In this document: positions 1-8,917 of the stretch, one piece after another
Layout: each line of letters begins with the position of its first letter
How positions within the stretch are numbered: the first letter of the stretch is position 1
Assembly (NCBI GenBank): GCA_036489565.1
Contig: DASXFN010000117.1
Coordinates: 1 to 64,000, forward strand
Length of the DNA stretch: 64,000 bases
From: JAICKN01 sp036489565
GTDB lineage: Bacteria; Acidobacteriota; Terriglobia; Terriglobales; Acidobacteriaceae
Direction: 5' to 3'
Made by a program: the position numbers and the translations under genes
The notes under the pieces: generated by a model
Told to the model about the DNA's origin: nothing
Databases searched by the model: none
What the model saw: the letters and a program-made list of their open reading frames with translations, nothing else

Positions 1-235
1 AAGGGTTCTGCGATGAGGAGTACCCAGCGGCCTGCCCAGAACCCATATTGCTCGCGCCCGAAGAAGCCGACGCGGACGGAGCGTTTGGCTGTTGCGCTGA
101 ACTGCTTGAACCGCCCACTTGCGCGCAGGCCATGCGCGAAAATGCAAAGCTGCCCAAAACCATCCCCAGGGCCGCGATCATGATCCGCGAAAATCTTTTG
201 AATGGCCGGTAAAACTTCGTGCTCTGTTCTTTCAT
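1..235 (-). CDS. Secreted protein, N-terminal fragment
   Basis: This is the first 78 codons of a minus-strand gene that runs off the left edge. It starts at the ATG at 235-233. Residues 1-15 are polar and basic. They are followed by a hydrophobic stretch (about residues 18-36, IMIAALGMVLGSFAF) and then ACAQ, which fits a signal peptidase I site. The mature part begins with a Ser/Gly/Ala/Gln-rich low-complexity segment (VGGSSSSAQQPNAPSA). Low-complexity starts like this are common in acidobacterial exported outer-membrane or export proteins, but no domain is visible in the fragment. There is no strong Shine-Dalgarno sequence. I am fairly sure it is a real secreted protein; its function is unknown. 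Confidence 0.6.
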   Translation of the reverse strand, partial: MKEQSTKFYRPFKRFSRIMIAALGMVLGSFAFSRMACAQVGGSSSSAQQPNAPSASASSGASNMGSGQAAGYSSSQNP

Positions 236-380
236 AGGAACAAGGTGAGGCTTTCTCGCAAAAAGCGTTCTGACCTTAGCAGGGCAACAAGTTATCTTGA
301 TTCAATTTCCGGTTTATAGATGCAAATGATTGTCCCGGCGTACCCTTTTTCCGGAACATTTAGAAGGTTGCCCCCGGTCA

Positions 381-956
381 CTAGCCGACTTGAGTATAGC
401 GAAAACAGCTCATCAGATGATCATTGACCATGCCGGTGGCCTGCATGAAGGCGTAACAGATGGTCGTACCCACAAAGTTGAAGCCGCGTTTTTTCAGGTC
501 TTTGCTCATGGCGTCAGATTCCGGCACGCTGGCGGGAATGTGCTTGTGAGCGCGCCGGGTGTTCACGATTGGCTTTCCGCCCGTGAAACTCCAAATATAC
601 CGGTCGAACGAGCCGAATTCTTTCTGCACCTCCAGAAAAGCCTTTGCATTGCGTATCGCCGAGTGGATCTTGAGCTTGTTGCGGACAATGCCCTCATTTT
701 TCAGCAAGCTTTGCACCTTCTTGCGGTCATAGCGGGCCACGCGCGCGGGATCGAAGTTATCGAAGGCAGCGCGGTAATTTTCGCGTTTCTTGAGAATTGT
801 GTCCCAACTGAGCCCGGCCTGCGCACCCTCGAGAATTAGAAATTCGAACAAAGTGCGGTTGTCGTGCACGGGCGTTCCCCACTCTTCGTCGTGATAGCGA
901 ATGGAAAGCTCATTGCCCGCCCAGGGGCAACGGACGATTTTTTCGGCGGATTTCAT
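381..956 (-). CDS. tag: DNA-3-methyladenine glycosylase I
   Basis: Tag excises 3-methyladenine from alkylated DNA as the first step of base excision repair in the cytoplasm. The 191 residues align end to end with the E. coli enzyme by eye: RCPW at 9-12, YHDEEWG at 21-27, LEGAQAGLSW at about 42-51, KKRGFNFVGTTICY near 155, and NDHLMSCF near the C-terminus. The zinc ligands are present (Cys10, His22, and the final His and Cys four residues apart), as is the conserved Glu38 that lies in the base pocket. The gene stands alone, with cysS divergent 110 bp away. Nothing is odd about its length or motifs. Confidence 0.95.
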   Translation of the reverse strand: MKSAEKIVRCPWAGNELSIRYHDEEWGTPVHDNRTLFEFLILEGAQAGLSWDTILKKRENYRAAFDNFDPARVARYDRKKVQSLLKNEGIVRNKLKIHSAIRNAKAFLEVQKEFGSFDRYIWSFTGGKPIVNTRRAHKHIPASVPESDAMSKDLKKRGFNFVGTTICYAFMQATGMVNDHLMSCFRYTQVG

Positions 957-1066
957 GGCCTAAAGATTATCTCAAACGCAAGCGACGCATTTGACCCATT
1001 TTCTCTCTCACCCCTAGAATGAAAATTCTATTCCGCGATCCACTCTTTAATCTTTAGAAATTAGGC

Positions 1067-2557
1067 ATGACCCTGCGCATTTACAACACATTGTCCGGCG
1101 AGGTCGAAGGATTTCGCACGCTCCAGCCGAATGAAGTCCGCATGTACGCCTGCGGGCCTACCGTTTATGACTACGGCCACATTGGGAACTTCAGGACTTT
1201 TGTGGCAGTGGACATCCTGTTTCGCTGGCTGGGGAAGAGCGGATACAAAGTCCGCTACGTCATGAACATTACCGACGTGGATGACAAGATCATTCGCAAT
1301 TCCGCTCGCGACCACGTCAGCGTGAAGGAGTACACAGCAAAATACGAGCAGGCGTTCATGGAAGATCTAAAGGCCCTGCACGTGCGCCAGCCGGAGTTTG
1401 TCCACGCCACCGACTACATTCCGCAGATGGCGGATTTTGTCGGGAAACTGCAAGAAAAGGGATTCGCTTACCGCGCTGAAGATGGAAGTTACTACTTCTC
1501 CATCGCGAAATTTCCTGGATATGGAAAGCTCTCCAAAAAAGATTTCGCCGGGATTGAAGATGGCGCCCGCGTGGACGTAGATGAATATGAAAAAGACAAT
1601 GCCCGCGACTTTGCCTTGTGGAAGGCGGCCAAGCCGGGAGAAGCGTCGTGGGACACGTCCGTTGGAAATGGGCGACCGGGATGGCACCTTGAATGTTCGG
1701 TCATGTCCATCAACACTCTGGGCGAGAGTTTTGATCTGCATGCCGGGGGCGAAGATTTAATTTTCCCGCATCACGAAAATGAAATTGCGCAATCGGAAGC
1801 GCTGACGGGAAAGCCCTTCGCCCAGTTCTGGTTTCACTCCAGGTTTCTGCTGATCGAGGGCGAGAAGATGTCCAAAAGCCAGGGAAATTTCTATACCCTC
1901 CGCGACCTGGTCCTGAAGGGACACAAGCCTTCTTCCATCCGCTTTCTTCTTGCTTCCGTTCCCTATCGTAATCAATTGAATTTTACTTTTGACGGCTTGC
2001 AGGCGGCGGCCGTTTCCGTGGAGCGGCTGCGCAATTTTCGCTGGCGGCTCACGAACACGGAGTTTGCTTCGGGCGCTCCGGGTAGTGCGATGACGGAGTT
2101 GGCAAAAACCAGCCGCGAGCGGCTGCATGCCTCCATGGACGACGACCTGAACACGGCGCAAGCGCAGGCGGCGCTCTTTGATATGGTCCGTACTGCTAAC
2201 GCCGCGTTGGATTCGGGCCAGGTGAGCAAAGAAGATGTTCCGGCGTTGCTCCGGACGCTCGAGGAATTCGATTCGATCTTTGATATTTTGCGCGACGATG
2301 ATGTGCCGCTGATGAAATCCGTGATGGAATGGGCGACGAAGGAATCCGGCAAGGAAAGCGAAATCAGCCAGGAACTAAAGACAGCAGTGCTATCTGCCGG
2401 GCTTTCCGACAGCGACGTAAATCAAAAATTAGCTGAGATGGAAGCCGCCCGCCGCAGCCGGAACTTCCCCGTCTCAGATGCCATCCGCGCCGAACTCACC
2501 GCCGCCGGAATTCTGGTCGAGAACACAAAAGAAGGCTTTCGCTGGCGTCGGAAATAG
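1067..2557 (+). CDS. cysS: Cysteinyl-tRNA synthetase
   Basis: This class Ia synthetase charges tRNA-Cys. It is 496 residues long, within the usual range. The N-terminal catalytic site shows MYACGPTVYD (first zinc cysteine) followed by GHIGNFRTF, in which the HIGH signature reads HIGN, a variant seen in many CysRS proteins. DVDDKI follows. WHLECS near residue 207 and the HAGGEDLIFPHHENE stretch hold the other zinc ligands. The KMSKSQGN loop lies near residue 268. The C-terminal anticodon-binding part ends in GFRWRRK. The ATG at 1067 starts directly with the conserved LRIYNTLSG sequence. The downstream neighbour is convergent, with a palindromic repeat between them. Confidence 0.97.
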   Translation: MTLRIYNTLSGEVEGFRTLQPNEVRMYACGPTVYDYGHIGNFRTFVAVDILFRWLGKSGYKVRYVMNITDVDDKIIRNSARDHVSVKEYTAKYEQAFMEDLKALHVRQPEFVHATDYIPQMADFVGKLQEKGFAYRAEDGSYYFSIAKFPGYGKLSKKDFAGIEDGARVDVDEYEKDNARDFALWKAAKPGEASWDTSVGNGRPGWHLECSVMSINTLGESFDLHAGGEDLIFPHHENEIAQSEALTGKPFAQFWFHSRFLLIEGEKMSKSQGNFYTLRDLVLKGHKPSSIRFLLASVPYRNQLNFTFDGLQAAAVSVERLRNFRWRLTNTEFASGAPGSAMTELAKTSRERLHASMDDDLNTAQAQAALFDMVRTANAALDSGQVSKEDVPALLRTLEEFDSIFDILRDDDVPLMKSVMEWATKESGKESEISQELKTAVLSAGLSDSDVNQKLAEMEAARRSRNFPVSDAIRAELTAAGILVENTKEGFRWRRK

Positions 2558-2604
2558 CGACCGCCAGATCAAGGTTTGAACAAACTTCGGCGATCTCCAT
2601 GACG

Positions 2605-2669
2605 GTAGGGATGCTTCGACTTCGCAATGCTCCGCTTCGCGAAGCATTGCTGCGCTCAGCATGACAGGG
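2605..2669. repeat. Interspersed palindromic repeat, copy 1
   Basis: About 65 bp beginning GTAGGGATGCTTCGAC and ending GCTCAGCATGACAGGG. The centre folds into a stem of about 10 bp (AATGCTCCGC / GCGAAGCATT, loop TTC, one mismatch). A second copy lies at 9815-9878. It sits between the convergent ends of cysS and the VWFA gene, so it may also stop transcription, but there is no T-tract. Confidence 0.8.
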
Positions 2670-2679
2670 GATGATTTGT

Positions 2680-3744
2680 TCAATCGCCGGTGTGGGCCAC
2701 AGCGTAGTATCCCGCCCGGGCTTGAACTCGATAATCTTTCCCGTGCGGCCGGACTTCGATTTTGCGGAAGGTACCATCTTTGATGGAATTGGTCGGCACG
2801 TAGCCGATGTTGTATTGGCTTCGCAACTCAGCGGCGATCTGATCGAAAGCTTTTTTAAGCTTGTCCTGGTTGTTGCCCACCTCGATCACTCGGCCGCCGG
2901 TTTGCTCGGTCATTTTTTTCATCTCACTGTCGCCGGAGTAGCCTCCAAAGCCGTAGGCAGCGCGGTCTGCAATCAGCAACACGTAGACGATGCTGTCAGA
3001 CTTTTGCGCGGCCTCCACTGCATCCCGCAGTTTGAGCTTGCTGCCTTGGTCCTCGCCATCGGTAAGTAAAATCATCGCCTTGCGGCCCACCTCTTTGGCC
3101 AACTCATCGTGAGAAGCCAGGTAAACGGCGTCGTAAAGCAACGTGCCTTGGGGAGTGGCGCTGCAAGGGAGCGGCCCTCCACCCATTCCGGGAATACCAC
3201 AGCTCGAAGTAGGCGCGTTGATGGTTGCGCTATTCAGGGCGGCGCGTAGAGCGTGGTCTGAGTTGGTAAAATCCTGAAGAAGATTTACATCCACATCGAA
3301 GCTGAGGACGAATGCCTCATCCTTGGGGCGCAGGATTTCTCGAAGGAAATTGGCTCCGACTTCTTTTTCCATGGGCAGCACCCGTTGCTGGCTGCCGCTG
3401 GAATCGATCAAAATCCCGAGAGTCAACGGAAGATCTGATTCCGCGCTAAAGTATTTGATTGTCTGAGGTTTGCCGTCCTCAAGAAGGTCGAAGTCGCTTT
3501 TGGTTAAACTTGGAATTAAACCGCCTTTTTTGTCTTTCACATTAAAAAACAGCTGCACCACGTCGACATTCACTTTTAAGGTTTCGGCTGAATGATCGGC
3601 GGCGGTATCATCGGAATCCTGCGCCGGTGAATTAGACTGGTCTTGGCCCGCGAGTTGCGGGATGCGCTGCGCAGCAGCGGAAGCCAGAAAAAACGACAGC
3701 AAAAATACGCTAACGAGTTGCGGCAGATAGATTTTCACGCGCAC
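2680..3744 (-). CDS. VWFA-related secreted protein (acidobacterial type)
   Basis: A 354-residue exported protein of the acidobacterial VWFA-related family (TIGR03436-like). Residues 1-25 are a signal peptide ending ASAAAQ. A conserved N-terminal segment with VKDKKG and LLEDGKPQTI precedes the von Willebrand A fold. The MIDAS metal site is intact (DSSGS, residues 114-118), with ILLTDGEDQGS further on. The protein ends with the family hallmark RSQYNIGYVPTN...YRVQARAGYYA. Such proteins are thought to act in the periplasm or at the cell surface in protein-protein contacts; no substrate can be named. It is divergent from a second member 94 bp away. Of the three members in this window it is the only one with a canonical MIDAS. 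Confidence 0.9.
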   Translation of the reverse strand: MRVKIYLPQLVSVFLLSFFLASAAAQRIPQLAGQDQSNSPAQDSDDTAADHSAETLKVNVDVVQLFFNVKDKKGGLIPSLTKSDFDLLEDGKPQTIKYFSAESDLPLTLGILIDSSGSQQRVLPMEKEVGANFLREILRPKDEAFVLSFDVDVNLLQDFTNSDHALRAALNSATINAPTSSCGIPGMGGGPLPCSATPQGTLLYDAVYLASHDELAKEVGRKAMILLTDGEDQGSKLKLRDAVEAAQKSDSIVYVLLIADRAAYGFGGYSGDSEMKKMTEQTGGRVIEVGNNQDKLKKAFDQIAAELRSQYNIGYVPTNSIKDGTFRKIEVRPHGKDYRVQARAGYYAVAHTGD

Positions 3745-3877
3745 AAGATTGTCTCAGGTTACTACTTAATTTATAGGTCTATATTAATCAGGTCTGTAAA
3801 AGTTAGATGCACCGAGCGAATACTTTAAAGCATCCTAAATGCAGAACATTCTAAGATTGTGGACTTGGATTGGCTCT

Positions 3878-5218
3878 ATGAACGCACGAAAGTGGCGGCT
3901 GGGAATCGGATTTCTGATATTGGCTTGCGCAGTAGCGCTGGCCCAGCAGCAAGGCCAAAAGAAACAGGAAGACATTCCGGATGCGCCCTCGGCCATCAAG
4001 CCGGACGAGCCTCCGCCGCTGCCAGCGGCCCCGGTTCCGGTGCCCGACGAATCCCCGGTGCAACCGACTGAGAATGTTCCACCTATACCGAAAACAGCGC
4101 CTCCACGCACAGACGATATTCCCGCATCTGAACCGGAACCCGACTATCCGAAGCCTCCAATCAACATCAAGACCGTCCCCGAAGGCGATGCCACCAAGGA
4201 CGGTCCGGCGCAAAATCTGGATCCGGTGTTCACTGTGAACGTTAACCAAGTGATTATTCCCGTCAGGGTAACGGATGATTCTGGACGCATGACTCCCGGC
4301 TTGGTCGCCAAGGATTTTCAAGTCTTCGAAAACGGCGTGCAGCAGAAGATGAATTTCTTCACCAGCGATCCTTTCGCGCTTTCCGTGGCGGTCATTATTG
4401 ACCTGGGAATGCCGGATTCCGCCCTGCAGAAGGTGAGTCGGACCTTCGCGGCGCTACAAGGAGCGTTCAGCCAATTCGACGAAGTAGGTGTTTACACCTA
4501 TAGCAGCGCAGTCGGTGAAGTCTCCGATTTCGGATCAGCGGGAAGAAGATTGGGTGCGGTGCTGGATGACCTGAAAACCGTCCGCGGTCACAATGATGGA
4601 GTTCCAGTCACGGGCGGGCCACTTGGCCCCCAAGGACCCTCCATTAACGGCGCCCCTGCTGACCCTAGCGCGCCAATGGTAAGGAACCCGCCGAAAGAGT
4701 CTTATGTGCTGAATGACGCCGTGCTAAAAGCCGCGTTTGATCTGAGCAAGCGCGACAAATCACGGCGCAAGATCATTTTTATCATCAGCGATGGCCGTGA
4801 ATACCGCAGCCGCGCCAGCTACCGGGATGTGCTGCGGGTGTTGCTGACCAACAATATTATGGTTTACGGAATTGGGACCGGTTCCACGGCATTGCCTGGG
4901 GTCGGGACCGTTTCACGGCTGCACATTCCAATGATGGGCTACAGCAATATTTTGCCGAAGTACGCCGCCGCCACCGGGGGAGAGGTAGTAGACGAATACT
5001 TGAGGTCGTCAATTGACGACGCCTATGCCCGCGTTCTTGGGGATGCGCGGAACCAATACACGCTGGGTTATCTGACGCATCCTGAGACCGGTTCTACCTA
5101 CCGGCAAATTGAAGTCAGAGTGGATCGGCCGGATTGCTCGCAATATGCCTCTCCATGCATCAAGACATATGCGAAGGCCGGATACTACTCCTTACCCCAG
5201 TCGCATGGCTCGCGGTAA
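3878..5218 (+). CDS. VWFA-related secreted protein with degenerate MIDAS
   Basis: Second VWFA-related acidobacterial protein, divergent from the one at 2680-3744. I place the start at the ATG at 3878, which directly precedes the signal peptide (KWRLGIGFLILACAVALAQ). An in-frame ATG at 3839 would add 13 residues. After the signal comes a long Pro-rich linker (residues about 30-110). Then come the family N-terminal motif (VRVTDDSGRMTPGLVAKDFQ, FENGVQQKM) and the VWA fold. The MIDAS position reads IIDLGMP instead of DxSxS, so metal binding by that site is doubtful. The C-terminus has RNQYTLGYL and AKAGYYSLP, which is the family signature. Function unknown. Confidence 0.88.
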   Translation: MNARKWRLGIGFLILACAVALAQQQGQKKQEDIPDAPSAIKPDEPPPLPAAPVPVPDESPVQPTENVPPIPKTAPPRTDDIPASEPEPDYPKPPINIKTVPEGDATKDGPAQNLDPVFTVNVNQVIIPVRVTDDSGRMTPGLVAKDFQVFENGVQQKMNFFTSDPFALSVAVIIDLGMPDSALQKVSRTFAALQGAFSQFDEVGVYTYSSAVGEVSDFGSAGRRLGAVLDDLKTVRGHNDGVPVTGGPLGPQGPSINGAPADPSAPMVRNPPKESYVLNDAVLKAAFDLSKRDKSRRKIIFIISDGREYRSRASYRDVLRVLLTNNIMVYGIGTGSTALPGVGTVSRLHIPMMGYSNILPKYAAATGGEVVDEYLRSSIDDAYARVLGDARNQYTLGYLTHPETGSTYRQIEVRVDRPDCSQYASPCIKTYAKAGYYSLPQSHGSR

Positions 5219-5399
5219 GTTCCAGCTTTGGGATGGGTGGATGCGGTGAAGGTTGCTGTGTGTCTATTAGTAACGGCGGTAACCTGCCAGTAACGCTATC
5301 GCGTGTGATATAAAACCAGAAGCACCAATCCAAAGTTCACCACAGTGGCAGAGTTGTTTGCGGGTGCTCCGCGTCTGCCGCAGGCTTAAAGGAAAGTCT

Positions 5400-5987
5400 T
5401 TGAGTTTCATTAATTTCGCAGCTCGCGAGATCAACTGCAAGATCGTGTACTATGGCGCCGGTCTAGGCGGCAAGACCACGAACCTGCAGCACATCTACCA
5501 GAAAACTGCCGAACAGCAGAAGGGTAAGATGATTTCGCTGGCCACGGAGACGGAACGAACTCTGTTCTTCGACTTTCTGCCTTTAGAACTTGGCTCCGTC
5601 CGGGGCTTCAAGACCCGTATCCATCTCTACACCGTGCCTGGACAGGTATTTTATGACGCCAGCCGAAAGCTGATTCTGCGTGGAGTGGACGGCATCGTTT
5701 TCGTGGCTGACTCCCAGCAGGAGCGCATGGACGCCAACATTGAGGCGCTCGATAACCTGATGGACAACCTCAAGGAGCACGGCTACGACTTCAACAAAAT
5801 TCCCTACGTTTTGCAGTTGAACAAGCGTGACCTGCCCAACATCCTTCCCGTGGATGCGCTCACCAAAGAACTGCGCCGCAAGAATGAATCGGTGCTTGAG
5901 GCGGTGGCATTTCAAGGCCAGGGAGTGTTTGAAACACTAAAGGAAATTGCCCGCCAGGTGCTGGTGGAGTTGAAGGCGGGCGGATAG
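5400..5987 (+). CDS. mglA: MglA-type small Ras-like GTPase
   Basis: MglA is a cytoplasmic GTPase that sets the leading pole in type IV pilus and gliding motility. I chose the TTG at 5400 because homologues begin MSFINF and because AAAGGA lies 6-7 bases upstream. This gives 195 residues, the usual family length. The P-loop is GAGLGGKT. Switch 2 reads LYTVPGQ, with Thr in place of the usual Asp of DxxG, which is the MglA hallmark. NKRD gives guanine specificity. No mglB or other motility gene is adjacent; pilT lies 42 kb away. Bacterial homologues also occur in non-gliding species, so the exact process is inferred. Confidence 0.92.
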   Translation: MSFINFAAREINCKIVYYGAGLGGKTTNLQHIYQKTAEQQKGKMISLATETERTLFFDFLPLELGSVRGFKTRIHLYTVPGQVFYDASRKLILRGVDGIVFVADSQQERMDANIEALDNLMDNLKEHGYDFNKIPYVLQLNKRDLPNILPVDALTKELRRKNESVLEAVAFQGQGVFETLKEIARQVLVELKAGG

Positions 5988-6020
5988 TTCATTGCGGATT
6001 TCGTTGTTACTTCTTCCTTC

Positions 6021-7013
6021 TTAGTGAGAGCTTTTAGACTTCTCCGCATCTTCTCCAGGCGCTAGCACGCGTTTCACGATCGGCGTATTCAGCTTATATT
6101 TCTTTTCCACCATCGCGCCGTCCTTGTCCTTCACGTGAATCGTGAACGTCGGCAAATTTCCTTCTTTGCCAAAATCTTCGTGGGAAACCGTCACAGGCAG
6201 TTCACCAATCAAGCTACGTTCCCGATAAGCGGTCTCATAGCGGTGCCGCTTCACATTCCAGGAAAAAACTCGAATCTGGTTGAAGTCATACGGCATGCCA
6301 TCTTTGGGCTCGGTGAGCAGCATCAGGTACTCGGGAACTTTTTTATCGCCGTCAGTGACCTCGTCCAGTGGGAAGCAGGCGACAATGTGTTGGCCTTCGG
6401 CGTATTGCGCGACGTCGAGCGGCGCGTCCACATCCAGCATGCGGCCCAGCACCCAGCCAGTGCGCCCCTGCGCATCGCGCACCAGCCACCAGTCTTCCAG
6501 GTCCACTGGCATGCTGCCGGCGTCAACCTTCGTTTTTTGTTGCTGCTCTCCCGGCAACAGCTTGGGGGTGGCCGCGCGCTTGAGCATCGAGACCCGAGCG
6601 CCCTCCGAAAGCTGATAAAGATGGTCGCTATTGCGGTCAGGCGTGAGGTGAATGTTCGTGTCGTTGCGGGTAATGGCGGCGGCCTGAACGGGATCGTTTT
6701 GCGCACTCTGCTTGAGTTTCTGGAAGCCGTCGTAAACCTGTTGCGTCACCAGATAACGCTGCTCCACCCAACCTTCCACTCCCGCGGAGGTCCGCACCTT
6801 TACATAACGGCGATCGCGGTCCAGCACTTCCACGCGCTCGGCGTTTTTTATTACGCCCATTTTGTTGTAAACCGCCGCCACCTGGTCGCGGAGAATCGCT
6901 TGCGGCGCGGAGACGTAAGCAGCTTCGCGCGAGTGTCCATGATGGTGGCCACAGGCGGAAAAAGCGATGGTTGAGGCAAGGACAAACAACAATGAGCGGC
7001 GGACTGCGAACAT
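6021..7013 (-). CDS. Lipoprotein with bacterial SH3 domains
   Basis: An exported protein of about 330 residues. I choose the ATG at 7013 because it is followed at once by a lipoprotein signal (RRSLLFVLASTIAFSAC, lipobox FSAC). A longer frame reaching 7154 would bury it. After the lipidated Cys comes HHHGHS. One SH3-like module follows (VYNKMGVIKNAERVEVL...YVKVRTSAGVEGWV). A second contains LYQLSEGARVSML and WWLVRDAQGRTGWVLGRML. The C-terminal 130 residues are not recognised. SH3b modules usually bind peptidoglycan or peptides, so a cell-envelope role is likely. It is convergent with mglA and shows no operon partner. Confidence 0.8.
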   Translation of the reverse strand: MFAVRRSLLFVLASTIAFSACGHHHGHSREAAYVSAPQAILRDQVAAVYNKMGVIKNAERVEVLDRDRRYVKVRTSAGVEGWVEQRYLVTQQVYDGFQKLKQSAQNDPVQAAAITRNDTNIHLTPDRNSDHLYQLSEGARVSMLKRAATPKLLPGEQQQKTKVDAGSMPVDLEDWWLVRDAQGRTGWVLGRMLDVDAPLDVAQYAEGQHIVACFPLDEVTDGDKKVPEYLMLLTEPKDGMPYDFNQIRVFSWNVKRHRYETAYRERSLIGELPVTVSHEDFGKEGNLPTFTIHVKDKDGAMVEKKYKLNTPIVKRVLAPGEDAEKSKSSH

Positions 7014-7352
7014 GCGGCGAGAAGCGTGGACCCAAATCACGAAATAAATATAGCAGCGCGCGAGCGCGGCGCGAACATCCTTCTGAGCAGTGTCCAAGAA
7101 CAGGAAACTCTTCAGGAAATCGACTCTCTTCCAGCAACACGGTGGCGGGAACAATTCTTGACTTTGATTACAGCCCTGTCATACTTTCATGCCTACCCCG
7201 GGGAGTTGAGACCAATTTTATGAAACTCAACAATCCGCTTTTGCAAGCCTTCATAACTGTTGTGCCAATTCATAATTCCATTTTTTTTATTTGCCGGCGA
7301 AGCGGGCACTGGCTGTTGGTGTCCGTAACCCAGCAAGAGAGTGATTTATATA
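7014..7352. other. Intergenic region between divergent genes
   Basis: There are 339 bases between the SH3 lipoprotein (minus) and the small RDI-PLF protein (plus). Weakly coding-like frames exist here but show no recognisable protein. The only clear signal is a promoter-like pair at 7158-7185. Confidence 0.5.
7158..7185 (+). promoter_or_regulatory. Sigma70-like promoter candidate
   Basis: TTGACT at 7158-7163, 16 bases of spacer, and CATACT at 7180-7185. The -35 box matches the consensus at five of six positions. It points toward the small gene at 7353, leaving a leader of about 160 bases. No ribosomal or metabolite motif was recognised in that leader. Confidence 0.4.
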
Positions 7353-7655
7353 ATGAGCATTCCCATCAATATTCCCGCCCATGCCGATGCAGCCGGGAAA
7401 CCGGTTGCGACAATCACGCCGTCTTTCGCACGAGATATTTTGCCGCTCTTCCGCCCGACTGATATTCAGCACATGAATACATTCGGAGTACGCTTGGGGG
7501 ACCACAGCTGGATCTCCAAACCCAGCCATGCCCGGAACGTCTTAAATCATTTGATGGGAACTACTCCGCCACGCATGCCTTTGGGCGGTCCTTACTGGAC
7601 CGATGAACAATTGAAGAGCTTTCAAGAGTGGATGAGCGCTGGCTATCCGCCATAG
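7353..7655 (+). CDS. Small protein with RDI-PLF motif, unknown function
   Basis: About 100 residues from the ATG at 7353 (MSIPINIPAHADAAG). An in-frame ATG lies at 7341. The core reads FARDILPLFRPTDIQHM and ends MPLGGPYWTDEQLKSFQEW followed by MSAGYPP. This pattern (RDI-PLF, Asp, Met, then MP...W...Q...F..W...G) matches a widespread family of small soluble proteins, often encoded near tyrosinase-like or redox genes; their role is not known to me. There is no signal peptide and no cysteine pair. Its last 13 bases overlap the 3' end of the convergent pfkA. A promoter-like sequence lies 170 bp upstream. Confidence 0.65.
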   Translation: MSIPINIPAHADAAGKPVATITPSFARDILPLFRPTDIQHMNTFGVRLGDHSWISKPSHARNVLNHLMGTTPPRMPLGGPYWTDEQLKSFQEWMSAGYPP

Positions 7656-8728
7656 CCCGCGAGGTCGCCAAAACAAATGCCAATGGCGCGGGCCGTGTTG
7701 GCCAGTTCACCCCGTGGCTCCACGGTCTTGAGATGGCCAATTGCCTCCGCGATGCAAACGGATTCGATGCGGCTGTTTCGCAGGCAAACCATTTTGCCAA
7801 AGTCGCCGTTCGCGATGAGTTCCACGGCGGCGACGCCAAAGCGCGTTGCCAGAATGCGGTCAAACGGCGTGGGAGAACCTCCGCGCTGAATATGTCCCAG
7901 CACGCTGATGCGAACTTCCTTGCCGGACTGCGTGGAGATCGCCTGTCCGACCAAATTGCCGACGGGACTGTTTTGCCGGCGGTTCTCCTTTAATTCCGGC
8001 GGCAGCTTAATGCCTTCGGCCACCACGACGATGGTGAAGTGCTTGCCATCGCGCTCCCGCTGCGCGATGTAATCGCAAATATTTTGGATGGTAAAGGGAA
8101 TTTCCGGAAGCAGTACTACGTGAGCGCCTCCGGCCATTCCCGCGGAAAGCGCAATCCAGCCTGCGTCACGTCCCATGACTTCCACGACCATCACGCGATG
8201 GTGCGCCTCCGCCGTGGTGTGGATCTTGTCTACGGCGTCGGTGGCGGTGGCCAGCGCGGTATCAAAGCCAAATGTTACTTCGGTGGCGCAAAGATCATTG
8301 TCGATCGTCTTGGGAACACCTACCAGCTTGAGGCCGCGCTGAAATAGTTCCCAGGCAATTTTCTGTGAACCGTCTCCGCCGATGGCGATGACCGCGTCAA
8401 TACCCAGCTTGCGGGAGTTGGCGATGACTTCGTCCGCAATGTCTCGCGTGACTTCTTTTCCGTTCTCGGTGACGCGGTACTCAAATGGGTTGCCGCGGTT
8501 GGTGGTACCGAGAATCGTTCCGCCGCGTGGCAGGATCGAGCTGACGTGCTCAAGCGTGAGTTCGCGCGACTTCTCAGGCCAGATGAGGCCGTCAAAGCCA
8601 TCGGGAATGCCAATGACCTTCCACTTGTACTTAAGGATTGCGCACTTTACCGCCGCGCGGATGACGGCGTTAAGGCCTGGCGCGTCACCGCCTCCGGTGG
8701 AAATTCCAATGCAACGGACTTTCGACAT
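7643..8728 (-). CDS. pfkA: 6-phosphofructokinase (PfkA family)
   Basis: Phosphorylates fructose 6-phosphate to fructose 1,6-bisphosphate in glycolysis. The protein has 361 residues, within the range of the long PFK clades. The phosphoryl-donor loop is GGGDAPGLN (12-20). GGDGS at 117-121 has Gly at the position that is Asp in most pyrophosphate enzymes. PKTIDND at 139-145 has Lys where E. coli ATP-PFK has Gly. MGRDAGW and the HIQRGGSPTPFDR stretch complete the sugar-phosphate site. The Gly/Lys combination is known from ATP-using group III enzymes, so ATP is the more likely donor, but pyrophosphate cannot be excluded by eye. The gene stands alone. Confidence 0.93.
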   Translation of the reverse strand: MSKVRCIGISTGGGDAPGLNAVIRAAVKCAILKYKWKVIGIPDGFDGLIWPEKSRELTLEHVSSILPRGGTILGTTNRGNPFEYRVTENGKEVTRDIADEVIANSRKLGIDAVIAIGGDGSQKIAWELFQRGLKLVGVPKTIDNDLCATEVTFGFDTALATATDAVDKIHTTAEAHHRVMVVEVMGRDAGWIALSAGMAGGAHVVLLPEIPFTIQNICDYIAQRERDGKHFTIVVVAEGIKLPPELKENRRQNSPVGNLVGQAISTQSGKEVRISVLGHIQRGGSPTPFDRILATRFGVAAVELIANGDFGKMVCLRNSRIESVCIAEAIGHLKTVEPRGELANTARAIGICFGDLAGYGG

Positions 8729-8917
8729 GGTGATGTGGGGCGGGAAGAACGACTGCCACGCCTGGATTCCTCGACCTTCGTATGAAGATCATCCTTTGAA
8801 ACTGGGCAGATGGCAATGTTACCTCGGGTCGTGGCCAAAGCGTAGGTAATGCGTCATCGGCACATATCCAGGTAGGAGCGGAGTTGGGCGCCCTCATCTA
8901 ACGCTAATGGACCGTCG

